A DNA stretch of 64,000 nucleotides from Criblamydia sequanensis CRIB-18 (lineage in GTDB: Bacteria > Chlamydiota > Chlamydiia > Chlamydiales > Criblamydiaceae), in the NCBI RefSeq assembly GCF_000750955.1, contig NZ_CCEJ010000003.1, forward strand, positions 372,001-436,000, given 5' to 3'. Made by a program: the position numbers and the translations under genes. Position 1 is the first letter of the stretch. Every line of letters begins with the position of its first letter. A model generated the notes under the pieces. That model did not search any database. It saw nothing but the letters and a program-made list of their open reading frames with translations, and had not been told where the DNA came from. Of this stretch, positions 18,201-25,571 are shown piece after piece.

Positions 18201-18861
18201 GCTTGATATCGCTAATCAAAAATATAAAGACACCCTTTATTTATTTCTCTCCTCTATGAACTCTCCATTTTATTATCAGGGTCATGAATTTTCTGATATG
18301 CGTGAATCTGAACAGTTTTGCTATGAGCTGCATGCTCAATTTTTTGCAAAACCTGCCTATCTATCGGGTAATGCCTTTTCAGATAATATTTTTACTGAAA
18401 TTCCGGACCTTCCTAAATTTTCTGAAAAGCTCATTGAAGCCATTTTAAAAAGAGCTTTTTGCAACAAGCCGAACCTTGAGAAAGAAGAGAGGCAAATTTT
18501 TATTGATCTCTTTCAAGATTTTTTGGCCTTAAAAATTAAGTTGGAAATTCCTTTTGAAAGCATGAATGCAAGTTGCAAGGATGCGATCGATCGAGCCGCT
18601 AAAACCATTTCGAGATTATTTGCTTTAATTGGAATTATTACAGGATCGGATCAATCTAGAGAGTTTAGGCTTCACTTAATTTGTCTTATCTTTGCAAGGG
18701 CTCTTATGGTGAGAAAGCGGGTGATCATTAAAGAGCGTCTAGATAGATTGATTGTCGCGCTCCAATTCTACGAAGCTAATAAAGAGATCCTAAAACAAAT
18801 TTTTGCAGATCTATTTCCGGGAAAAAGCCTTGCTCTAAAGTACTTATCAAGTGACCTTTGA
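15226..18861 (+). CDS. large protein with C-terminal CX5R phosphatase-like motif
   Basis: 1211 aa, no signal peptide and no clear membrane helix. Mostly Leu/Lys/Glu-rich helical sequence with no repeats I can align. Near the C-terminus C1117-KDAID-R1123 forms a CX5R loop, preceded by FESMNAS and followed by helix AAKTISRLFALIG. This resembles the CKSxKDRT loops of SopB/IpgD-type phosphoinositide phosphatases and suggests a cysteine phosphatase. Upstream, GLGSPTMQG and NHFFILNQN (about 945-985) look like conserved folded segments. AAGGAA precedes the ATG. Expressed alone between lon and a DUF2167 gene, outside the chlamydial core order. Function is unproven; effector role is inference. Confidence 0.7.
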   Translation: MSLVDLATSPVSALFSEFYSMSPPDDLNMSQEFFIMKKSLELLSRDLTSLEDQLPFKMEETGSSMPLKNITEYDPKSLSSLAFIVRRKLEEQKREKTRTLSDLNFLEDLERRIRKQIKKAHKGLPKLKESLGTSEEILTHKLSFDSENNLLICSIMQFSNALGLLRSKYEAIFRFPFNDKISNSLSWLAGSLIYGENFSLKTNEKLQFEFVELKGQCIENTINYQTKYKNFGEAFLDTSLSKGDGSEKEHAEKSLTNALKSFVLDVVTRRAIRLKLFDVEVKGETIEERKNELFEIVKTFRNFYLEMSKRDPEAFAKELNLSSDGFIQKAFSDGKTSVGIKQIQTFIKENFSKEDAFLHHRCVELLRFEKTNLEELSSKSHFSISQLETFMILKWLQMASMINQILFVKPLNEQHLVLQRTFGEEKSGINPFFVGSDIEIGEDLNSLKVQMFSRIHLMPELVEEFQENFDEAISFASFETNYTINNLNSSDYEEKIQLFKNLRFEWKASLSFIFSFLNLLNPEIASKSTVRRFLKLSKKIKKLSLLDEDKIFSCYNNKKVILEPIEKWKSSGYLSFLRGFNEFALTGEMQGKVVLQVKNLLEEFLKELKIIIRLYSQNFLLKHFTEPLTDSAKAVTLFRRSLSIFEKNLEAYSLFSPKEDLHSLYEFIDKEILPLFPEELKKDWLTVPVNSRTTLDVFFDYIYSSSRASDIDWKIIRYKKVLSSLKERCKEFYFDLSVKEKYEDLDHFLNEDFLDATEEKHLQCIIKTLINWDKKGSSLKEDKEYLNALRRDFEGFLPSLRNLVSSNTNSIYVKMGRLLCKALISELSLRKESELFIRKFYEWGNNLLSQEGKKTIDFDAILDNDSTVPYLELIYENINRVPFGAKRPPIHGIFNSLKGRYNFCFDPMLQGNIPDCLFYLKEEGEEGFSKVLGLGSPTMQGTISYAEVTPEFLSYLEELQAAQKNHFFILNQNMIANYRFVGEVETDRIQALLDIANQKYKDTLYLFLSSMNSPFYYQGHEFSDMRESEQFCYELHAQFFAKPAYLSGNAFSDNIFTEIPDLPKFSEKLIEAILKRAFCNKPNLEKEERQIFIDLFQDFLALKIKLEIPFESMNASCKDAIDRAAKTISRLFALIGIITGSDQSREFRLHLICLIFARALMVRKRVIIKERLDRLIVALQFYEANKEILKQIFADLFPGKSLALKYLSSDL

Positions 18862-19075
18862 GGCCAACCCTTGCGGGTCGCTAATTATCCTTTTTCAGGG
18901 TCTCCAGAAAGACAATTCTTTCTTCAAACCTATGAATTTGAGTTTCATATTTTTTGTTGCTTTTCATTTAATACAGGAGTTGGATTGTTTAAAAAACTAA
19001 GCATTTTCAAAGGGTTTTTCGCATAGCTGTTCAGATGTTAGCTCGAAATGTCAACACTTACGGGTAGATTTTTTT

Positions 19076-20014
19076 TTACCCCTCATTTTTGTGCTTAAAA
19101 ATATTTTTTAATTTATAAAAAATAGCAGCAAGGGTTGCGATTAGGATTCCGCTTAGTTTTTTTAGAATAACAAAGAAACCGGACGCCTTAATAATTTTTC
19201 CGCCCATGGTTGCGGCAACAAGAGCTGCAATACCGTAGCTTGCCATCTTATCTCCCTCTTTGTAGTCGCTATACCTATATCCCGGGTCAAAGCTATGGGC
19301 TCGAAGCATAACTTCAAGATGGCCGCCAAAGGGCACGTAGGATTCTTTCTGAGTCACCCAAACAATCTTTTCAAAGCCTTCCCGGCCAAGCCTTAGAGCC
19401 ACTGAATTAACAATCGCTCCCTCATCAGCACTTTCAGCTTCAATCGCCCAATAGACGGTATTTGTCAGTTTGTCAAGAAGAGGTTTTTGCACCCAACCAA
19501 CAACATGCAACGTATTAAAACCATTTTTTTTACGCTCTTCATTCGCTTTTTCAGTGTTTTCACTAATGCTTTTTAAAAGGCTTTCCGGATCAAGATCCTC
19601 CCAGTCATCTATAGAAACATAGCCGCCTTGCAAATTTTCGAAAATTATGACATTTTCAAAATCGTCGTTATAGACAGTCGCTTCCAAGTTTGGATTTTCA
19701 AAATCCCCGCAAGTTAGCTTCCTGCCTTTTTTAGCTTCATCTCCGATTAGTAACCTATACCCTTCAGGCAAAGAGATCGTTGAATTTGATTGCTCAAGTT
19801 TATGGGTTCCGGAGTCTTTCCAATCTAATGAATAAAAAGCGATGGCAATCTCTCTTTCTTTTTCAGGCAAATCGGATAGCATTTCATATAACGATTGAAG
19901 TTCTTCTTTTTCTTCTTCGGAAATATTTTCAAATTGAGCGGGTGCGGTCGGTTCTGATGAGTATAAGGGGATCGACGATAAACCTAATAAAAAGGCAGCT
20001 AGAAACTTAAGCAT
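19076..20014 (-). CDS. DUF2167 membrane-anchored protein
   Basis: 312 aa. An N-terminal signal peptide (MLKFLAAFLLGLSSIPLYSS) is followed by an acidic segment and the DUF2167 region: WVQKPLLDKLTNTVYWAIEA, then NSVALRLGREGF, then GDKMASYGIAALVAATMGG. One hydrophobic helix at about 262-300 (ASGFFVILKKLSGILIATLA) and a basic tail end it. The pattern places a periplasmic domain on a C-terminal anchor. Family function is unknown to me. The gene lies in the accessory stretch between lon and tsaB. Confidence 0.8.
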   Translation of the reverse strand: MLKFLAAFLLGLSSIPLYSSEPTAPAQFENISEEEKEELQSLYEMLSDLPEKEREIAIAFYSLDWKDSGTHKLEQSNSTISLPEGYRLLIGDEAKKGRKLTCGDFENPNLEATVYNDDFENVIIFENLQGGYVSIDDWEDLDPESLLKSISENTEKANEERKKNGFNTLHVVGWVQKPLLDKLTNTVYWAIEAESADEGAIVNSVALRLGREGFEKIVWVTQKESYVPFGGHLEVMLRAHSFDPGYRYSDYKEGDKMASYGIAALVAATMGGKIIKASGFFVILKKLSGILIATLAAIFYKLKNIFKHKNEG

Positions 20015-20077
20015 GGCGTATATCCTTAAAAAATGAATGAGAAAGTATATTACGTTTAGCGGATTGATTTAAATATT

Positions 20078-20103
20078 AAACTCGTTTCAATTGAAACGAG
20101 TTT
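20078..20103. terminator. perfect 26-bp palindrome, likely terminator
   Basis: AAACTCGTTTCAA joined directly to TTGAAACGAGTTT. It starts 8 bp after the stop of the minus-strand gene at 20111 and is followed on that strand by TTTAATATTTAAAT, so it probably terminates that transcript. Because it also lies about 60 bp upstream of the next minus-strand gene, an operator role cannot be excluded. Confidence 0.6.
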
Positions 20104-20110
20104 ATAAAGC

Positions 20111-20473
20111 TTAATAAGCGATCGAGCCGTATCTGAAAGCAGGGGAGAAAGTCGGTTTAATGATAAGATTTGGAACAAGACAGACGATGTTTCCAATACC
20201 AAATGTGTACATGCCGAGAGCAAAGACAAGAGAGCCTCTTATTCCATTCAAAATACCATGCATAATATGCTCAACACCTAATTTAACCCAAGAATGCTGG
20301 CGTTGATTTTGGGAGAGTAAAGTGAGTACAAGACCGAGCGCTAAAAAGATAATTCCGACCGCTAATTGAATTTTCGCTAGGACAAATCGTAAAGCGCTTG
20401 AAACGATTCCAACAACGGGAATGCATTCAGCAACGTTAAATACTTTTTCTACATTAGTTAATGTTTCACTCAT
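20111..20473 (-). CDS. small membrane protein of unknown function
   Basis: 120 aa. Two long hydrophobic stretches (about residues 35-58 and 80-110) separated by a short polar loop (SQNQRQHSWVKLG), preceded by a short hydrophobic segment. The bilobed pattern of closely spaced helices resembles chlamydial inclusion-membrane (Inc) proteins, but there is no sequence signature for that class. I chose ATG 20473; an upstream in-frame TTG at 20485 is possible. Not recognised otherwise. Confidence 0.62.
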   Translation of the reverse strand: MSETLTNVEKVFNVAECIPVVGIVSSALRFVLAKIQLAVGIIFLALGLVLTLLSQNQRQHSWVKLGVEHIMHGILNGIRGSLVFALGMYTFGIGNIVCLVPNLIIKPTFSPAFRYGSIAY

Positions 20474-20624
20474 AGTTATTACCAATAAATTATTATTATG
20501 CAGGCGATATTTATAATGGTTTTTATTAAAAAAGTAAATAAAATTAACTAAAGTGTTTCTTCGATGCAGTTGTCAATAAGTCGAATCAACTCTATACTTT
20601 TCCCTTAAGTTTTTGGAGAAACGA

Positions 20625-21296
20625 ATGAAAAGGCTTTGCATCGAAACGGCAACAGAATGGGGGGTTGTGGCTTTCCTTGAGGAAGACAAACTTCTATTTC
20701 AAGCTAAAATTGAAAAGGGGCTGCAAAATTCCAAATTTTTGCTACCCGAACTGGAAAGAGGGATTAAGGAAATCGGATGGGAGTTTGAAGATCTCTCCTA
20801 TATCCTTTGCGGGGTTGGCCCGGGCTCTTATACAGGTATCCGTATTGGAGCCTCTGCTGCTAAAGCGCTTTCATTTGCAAGCCGGGTACCCTTGATCGGA
20901 ATATCGACACTTGCCTGTTTTTCTCCTTCAAAAGAGGGGGATTTTGCGGTTGTCTTAGATGCTAAGATTTCAGGTTTTTATGTCCTCTTTGGGGAAAAAA
21001 AAGGCGATGTGATGGAGTACAAAGCGGAACCTAGGATTGCAACCTTAGGCGAGTTAGAAGAGAAAATAAAGCCCGGAATAGAAGTCATTACGCCAGACCT
21101 CTCTATTCAAAAAAAATTAGAAAAGTTAACCGTATTTCCGGAAATTTTCTTAAATGAACGAGCGCCGGACCCTTTCTTTATGGTAAAAAGGGGAGATGTT
21201 GAGTTTAATTTGGGAAACTTTTCTAAGGATTCGGAGCTTGAATTACTGTATTTACGAAAAACCCAAGCTGAAGAAAATAGAAAGGAAGAAGTTTGA
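20625..21296 (+). CDS. tsaB: tRNA threonylcarbamoyladenosine biosynthesis protein TsaB
   Basis: Non-catalytic partner of TsaD/TsaE in making t6A37 of ANN-decoding tRNAs. About 223 aa. The ASKHA start LCIETATEWG and the conserved VGPGSYTGIRIGASAAKAL are clear. ATG 20625 is chosen because GGAG sits at 20615-20618 at the proper spacing; an in-frame TTG at 20613 would overlap that site. The order tsaB then rpsU and dnaJ matches Chlamydia (CT343-CT341 by memory), with the kinase-like gene inserted between tsaB and rpsU here. Confidence 0.92.
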   Translation: MKRLCIETATEWGVVAFLEEDKLLFQAKIEKGLQNSKFLLPELERGIKEIGWEFEDLSYILCGVGPGSYTGIRIGASAAKALSFASRVPLIGISTLACFSPSKEGDFAVVLDAKISGFYVLFGEKKGDVMEYKAEPRIATLGELEEKIKPGIEVITPDLSIQKKLEKLTVFPEIFLNERAPDPFFMVKRGDVEFNLGNFSKDSELELLYLRKTQAEENRKEEV

Positions 21297-21311
21297 ATCA
21301 CTTCTTCCTTT
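21281..21311. terminator. bidirectional hairpin terminator
   Basis: AAAGGAAGAAGT (21281-21292) pairs perfectly over 12 bp with ACTTCTTCCTTT (21300-21311); the 7-nt loop TTTGAATC region holds the tsaB stop codon. It lies between convergent tsaB and the kinase-like gene and would serve both strands. U-tract is weak. Confidence 0.65.
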
Positions 21312-21321
21312 GAAACGAAGA

Positions 21322-22272
21322 TTAATTCCCTCTTTCCTTGTGCTCGGCGAGTAATTTTCTTAAGCTCTCCTTGGTGACTTCCGGAAAATCTGCAATTAGA
21401 TTCTCAAAGTGAGGCTCTTGACCTTGTTTGGTAAAGTTCATAACTGCTTTAAAGAGATTAAAAATAAAGTTGATACGGCCTTCTTGCGGCATGGAAATAT
21501 CAATCACCACAATATCCCCATTTTCTCTTTTTCTTAAATTTTTTAGAGATAGATCATTGATGATTTCCACCCCATAATGCACTTGTCCGTCTTCTTCAAA
21601 AGTTTCTTGAGCTGACTTAGTTAGCCATTCTTTTGCGAAGTTAAACCCTTCTTCAAAGGTTAGCTCAGTAGGAATATATTCCATCACCCAAATTCCATTT
21701 TCGACATTTCTATAGTACACATCAGGAATTGGAATCTTCTTCTCTACGTACCACTCGAAAGCCTTGGTATCAAGTCTATTAGTTAGTTTTGCTTTTGACA
21801 TGTCAAGAAGAGGGCTTAAAACTTTAACAACAGGCTGGGAAGTTTTAAGTTCAACGCCTGCAATTTTAGTAACGGAGGCTGCTAGACGGAAAGCCTTATG
21901 AAACTCTCCCATGCCAAGCTCTTCCATTTCATGAAACTCGTTTCCCAGCATAAGAATTGATTTGTTCTCAGGGAGGCCCGCTTCATCATAAGATTTTATA
22001 ATTTGAGGTCTTTTGAAATTGTTAAAAGGGTCTTCTTTTTTAAAGGTCGCATTTGCCGCATCTGATGTCTTTTCAGTCGATCTAGACGAACGAGCAAGTC
22101 TTCTTGGAGGTCTTTTTTCGCAACGTGATCTTGGAGCTGTAAATCGATCTCTCCTAGAAGCTTCTTCTGAGGACTGTCCTTCATCCATCGCTAATAGCGG
22201 GGATACAAGAAAGTCATCAAATCCGCTAGTTGCCCCTCCTCCAAAAAATAATCCTCTGCTTGTGCCTTCCAT
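21322..22272 (-). CDS. atypical protein-kinase-like fold protein
   Basis: 316 aa. A disordered Ser/Arg-rich N-terminus (about 35-75, with RCEKRPPRRLARSSRS) precedes a domain with the spaced marks of a kinase: Gly-loop-like GMGEFHKAF (120-128), VVK with K150, hinge-like WVMEYIP (195-201), catalytic-loop-like NDLSLKNLR with D240 and N245 at the standard D+5 spacing, and VIDIS with D258 as the metal-binding Asp. All four usual catalytic positions are therefore present although overall similarity is low. It may phosphorylate proteins or small molecules; host-directed effector is plausible. Convergent with tsaB; very AT-rich upstream region. Confidence 0.6.
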   Translation of the reverse strand: MEGTSRGLFFGGGATSGFDDFLVSPLLAMDEGQSSEEASRRDRFTAPRSRCEKRPPRRLARSSRSTEKTSDAANATFKKEDPFNNFKRPQIIKSYDEAGLPENKSILMLGNEFHEMEELGMGEFHKAFRLAASVTKIAGVELKTSQPVVKVLSPLLDMSKAKLTNRLDTKAFEWYVEKKIPIPDVYYRNVENGIWVMEYIPTELTFEEGFNFAKEWLTKSAQETFEEDGQVHYGVEIINDLSLKNLRKRENGDIVVIDISMPQEGRINFIFNLFKAVMNFTKQGQEPHFENLIADFPEVTKESLRKLLAEHKERGN

Positions 22273-22562
22273 AAATATGACCTCGTGGGTAAATATAATT
22301 AAAAATAATAATAAATATAATAATCAGGAAAAAATAATATATTTTATTTAAATTAAAATAAAATGAAATAAATTAAAAAATATTATATACTTTTTTAAAA
22401 TTAAATTTCAATCTTAAAATGGTAAAAAATAATTTTATAATGTTTTCTAATCCTTTTCTTGCGTAAAAGAGGGGATTTATTGTATGATTTTGTCTCCCCA
22501 CCAAGGGGAATTAAAACTTGCATTTAGCAATAATTTTAACCTTTAAAAGGACTGTGATTTTA

Positions 22563-22742
22563 ATGACGACAGTGAAAGTGCGCCCAGGAGACACCCTCGA
22601 TAAAGCGCTCCGTACTTTGAAAAAACGCCTTGACAAAGAAGGTGTGATGAAATCTGTAAAGGCTCATCGCTTTTATTCAAAACCTTCAATTAAAAAGCGC
22701 GCAAAATCAAAAGCGGCTCTTAAATATAAACGTACTCGTTAA
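22563..22742 (+). CDS. rpsU: 30S ribosomal protein S21
   Basis: 59 aa, basic, with the S21 pattern [18 protein letters not shown] followed by the [21 protein letters not shown] region and a Lys/Arg tail. Start ATG at 22563 follows AAAAGGA about 11 bp upstream; a longer in-frame extension to 22518 is not conserved in S21. It is followed 51 bp later by dnaJ, the chlamydial order. S21 acts in translation initiation on the small subunit. Confidence 0.95.
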   Translation: MTTVKVRPGDTLDKALRTLKKRLDKEGVMKSVKAHRFYSKPSIKKRAKSKAALKYKRTR

Positions 22743-22793
22743 ATTTTATATAATTATTAATATAACTAAGTTCTCTTAACATAAAGAAGAAAT

Positions 22794-23966
22794 ATGGCCT
22801 CATCCGCTATGTCTGATTATTACGAAATCCTTGAAGTTTCAAAAGATGCCAACGCTGCCGATATAAAAAAGTCGTATCGAAAGCTTGCGCTTAAGTACCA
22901 CCCTGATAAAAATCCGGGCGATAAAGAAGCTGAAAAAAAATTCAAAGAGATTTCCGAAGCTTATGAAGTATTAAGCGACGAGAATAAAAGACGCCTTTAC
23001 GATCAGTATGGTAAAGAAGGAGTGATGGGGGGCGCCGGACACCCAGGCGGCGCGCAAGGTTTTTCTTCAATGGAAGAGGCGCTTCGTACATTTATGGGAG
23101 CTTTCGGAGGGGGTGAAACAATTTTCGAAAGCTTTTTTGGCGGAGGCGGAGCCGGCGGCGACAGGGGTGGATTTGCCGGTCAATCAAGGCGTCAAGGCGC
23201 TTCTAAAAGAGCTAATATCACTTTAACGCTTGAAGAGGCGGCGAAAGGGGTAGAAAAAGAACTTGTAATCACAAATTATGTCTCTTGCAAAGAGTGTCAT
23301 GGAAGCGGAGCTAAATCCCCGCAAGGCATCACTCGTTGCGATCGCTGCGGCGGACAGGGCGTTGTTTATGAACAGCGCGGATTTTTCAGTATGTCCATGT
23401 CTTGTCCTAAATGTCATGGCGAAGGAAAATCGATTACCGAACCTTGCCTTAAGTGTCATGGCGAAGGTCTTGTAAAAGAAAAACAGCATGTTAAAGTCTC
23501 CATTCCTGCCGGAATTGATTCCGGAATGCGTCTTAAATTAAGCGGAAAAGGCGATGCCGGACAAGGCGGAGGCCCAGCCGGAGACTTATATGTCTTTATC
23601 CAAGTAGAAGATCACGAAATATTTCAAAGAGAAGGCGACGATGTCATCATCGATCTCCCAATTAGCTTTTCTGAAGCCGCTCTTGGCTGCAAAAAAGATG
23701 TCCCTTCTCTTTTTCAACATACCTGCCGTATTACTATTCCTGCCGGTACTCAAAATGGCAAAATCTTTCGCGTAAAAGGCGATGGTTTTCCTAATGTTCA
23801 TGGCCATGGAAAAGGCGATCTCTTAGTAAAAATATTTGTAGAGACTCCAACTAACCTCAATACTCGTCAAAAAGAGCTGCTTACAGAGTTTTCGTCGCTT
23901 GAAAAACCGGCAAATCTTCCAAAGCAAAAAGGCTTTTTGGATAAGTTAAAAGAGCTTTTTAGTTAA
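22794..23966 (+). CDS. dnaJ: chaperone DnaJ (Hsp40)
   Basis: DnaK co-chaperone that stimulates its ATPase and delivers unfolded clients. 390 aa. J domain at about 7-75 with the HPD tripeptide (KYHPDKNPG), Gly/Phe-rich linker ([12 protein letters not shown] onward), four zinc-binding repeats ([36 protein letters not shown]), then the client-binding C-terminal beta domains. AAGAAG precedes ATG 22794; an ATG five codons later is also possible. dnaK is not in the window. Confidence 0.97.
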   Translation: MASSAMSDYYEILEVSKDANAADIKKSYRKLALKYHPDKNPGDKEAEKKFKEISEAYEVLSDENKRRLYDQYGKEGVMGGAGHPGGAQGFSSMEEALRTFMGAFGGGETIFESFFGGGGAGGDRGGFAGQSRRQGASKRANITLTLEEAAKGVEKELVITNYVSCKECHGSGAKSPQGITRCDRCGGQGVVYEQRGFFSMSMSCPKCHGEGKSITEPCLKCHGEGLVKEKQHVKVSIPAGIDSGMRLKLSGKGDAGQGGGPAGDLYVFIQVEDHEIFQREGDDVIIDLPISFSEAALGCKKDVPSLFQHTCRITIPAGTQNGKIFRVKGDGFPNVHGHGKGDLLVKIFVETPTNLNTRQKELLTEFSSLEKPANLPKQKGFLDKLKELFS

Positions 23967-23982
23967 GCAATTAGAAGCCCCT

Positions 23983-24819
23983 TTAAACTGAAGCTTGAGA
24001 GATCTCCTCGACTTGAGAGGCTTCCTCGTTTTGTGAGATTTCTTCGAAATGATAAGCTTTTGAAACCTCTTCCTGATAAGCAATCGCCAAAGGTAGACTC
24101 AATCCTTTGGAATTTAAAATCTCGGATACTGTGTTTACCGCATGAATCGGTGTGTTGCACTCAGACGAAAGGTGCGCAAGCCAAACCTGTTTTAAACCCT
24201 CATGAAAGATCTCTGTTAAAAGATGTCCGCAATCCTTGTTTGAAAGGTGGCCGACCCGGCTTAGCACCCTTTGTTTGTAAACGATCGGTCGTGAAGAGGC
24301 ATGGACAAGATCAACTTCATGGTTGGCCTCAAGATAAAGGAGAGTGCAGTTTCTTAAAGATTCCCGAATCCCGGCTGTCACCATGCCAAGGTCTGCGCAA
24401 ATTCCGATTTTCTCAAGATCAAAATGGATCGTAAAAGCGACCGGATCCAAAGTATCATGAGGAATGCTAAAGGGATGAATTTCAAAATCGCCAAATTGAA
24501 AAGATTCCCCTGTTGTGAAAATTTTAAAACGGGGGCATTCTCCATGGAAGGTTTCTACAATGCCTTTTGCGGTTTCAGCATTAGCAAGGATTGGGATGCC
24601 TAAATCAAAAGCCATCACTTTCAACCCCTGGATATGATCCCCATGGTCATGAGTGATTAAAATAGCATCGATTTGATCTAAGGAAACCCCAATTTCAGAA
24701 AGTTTTCTACGCGTGGCTCTTGTGCTAATTCCGGCATCGATCAATATCTTTGTGTTTTTGGTTCCAAGGTAAAGACAATTTCCTTTAGATCCGGAAGCTA
24801 GCGGGCAAAATCCATTCAT
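23983..24819 (-). CDS. metallo-beta-lactamase-fold hydrolase, YycJ/WalJ-like
   Basis: 278 aa. Starts with FCPLASGSKGNCLYLGT, the hallmark of the YycJ group, and has the metal site THDHGDHIQGL. The LAHLSSECNTP segment near residue 225 is also conserved in this group. By family it may be a 5'-exonuclease or phosphodiesterase; the substrate is not established. The C-terminal 20 residues are Glu/Ser-rich imperfect repeats (EEISQNEEASQVEEISQ). Chlamydia also keeps yycJ near ftsK (CT738/CT739 by memory); here two small genes lie between them. Confidence 0.85.
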   Translation of the reverse strand: MNGFCPLASGSKGNCLYLGTKNTKILIDAGISTRATRRKLSEIGVSLDQIDAILITHDHGDHIQGLKVMAFDLGIPILANAETAKGIVETFHGECPRFKIFTTGESFQFGDFEIHPFSIPHDTLDPVAFTIHFDLEKIGICADLGMVTAGIRESLRNCTLLYLEANHEVDLVHASSRPIVYKQRVLSRVGHLSNKDCGHLLTEIFHEGLKQVWLAHLSSECNTPIHAVNTVSEILNSKGLSLPLAIAYQEEVSKAYHFEEISQNEEASQVEEISQASV

Positions 24820-24971
24820 TTCAATCAGGTGAGGTTAAATATTTAGGCCTTGGAAGTTTTAACATATCTCTCATTAAAATCCAAAAACCAATTGAGGTTT
24901 TTTGAATCTATTGATTTAAAAAGTTAAAAGCTGGCATATAGAATTTTTCTTATTAGGATGCGAGCCCTTTC

Positions 24972-25301
24972 GTGAAGCAAACACTTTCTTTATTCCATGA
25001 GATTGAAGCTCTTTTAGATGAGTTAATCAATAATGCTGAAGCTTTGAACCTAGTTTCTGAGCATGATGTTTCATTAAGCGATTTAATAAAACTTCAAGAA
25101 AAAGAGATAAAGCTCATTGAAAAATTAAAGAAAGTGAATTTGGATGCCGAAAAAAGCGAAGAGGCGAATTCGCAAGGGAACACTATTCGTTTAAGGATTA
25201 AAAAGAAATTAAAACAGTTTTCCGAATTCAATGCCAAGTTCATTAAAACTATTGAAGGATCTCATGAAATCATTGATTTCAAACCTAATGAGAGCGAATA
25301 G
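24972..25301 (+). CDS. small coiled-coil protein
   Basis: 109 aa, GTG start, with AGGATGCGAG upstream as a loose Shine-Dalgarno. Almost entirely helical and charged, with heptads of Leu/Ile (LQEKEIKLIEKLKKVNLD). The overall pattern is that of a small chaperone or FlgN-like helical hairpin, but no motif identifies it. It is convergent with the gene at 25304, separated by two bases. Confidence 0.55.
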   Translation: MKQTLSLFHEIEALLDELINNAEALNLVSEHDVSLSDLIKLQEKEIKLIEKLKKVNLDAEKSEEANSQGNTIRLRIKKKLKQFSEFNAKFIKTIEGSHEIIDFKPNESE

Positions 25302-25303
25302 TG

Positions 25304-25558
25304 CTATTCTCTTGCGCCGGCTTTTAAGCAGAATAAACCCATCACAGCAAATACAAATGACATCATGTAATAACCCTCTCTTTCCTTTAAGGATAGGCTG
25401 AACTCCCAAAAGGATTGAACCGCTTCCCAGTCAAAGGTAAACGCAAAAAGCGAAGCTATAATTGAGACTCCAATTAAAAAAAAGCCGAGGAATCTTAATT
25501 TTTTAGAGCGTTCTAATTGCTTTTTTTGCCATTCAGAAACAGTATCAATACTTTTCAT
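25304..25558 (-). CDS. small two-helix membrane protein
   Basis: About 84 aa with two hydrophobic helices (FLGFFLIGVSIIASLFAF and MMSFVFAVMGLFCL). ATG 25558 is preferred because AAAGGA lies about ten bases upstream; the frame is open further to 25585, where it would overlap ftsK by 14 bp. Probably co-transcribed with ftsK. No family recognised. Confidence 0.6.
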   Translation of the reverse strand: MKSIDTVSEWQKKQLERSKKLRFLGFFLIGVSIIASLFAFTFDWEAVQSFWEFSLSLKEREGYYMMSFVFAVMGLFCLKAGARE

Positions 25559-25571
25559 TAGGGAGATTCCT

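Noticed and set aside
24033-24434. 133-codon frame on the plus strand
   Set aside because: Antisense to the YycJ-like hydrolase with its clear metal site; no ribosome site and no family pattern.
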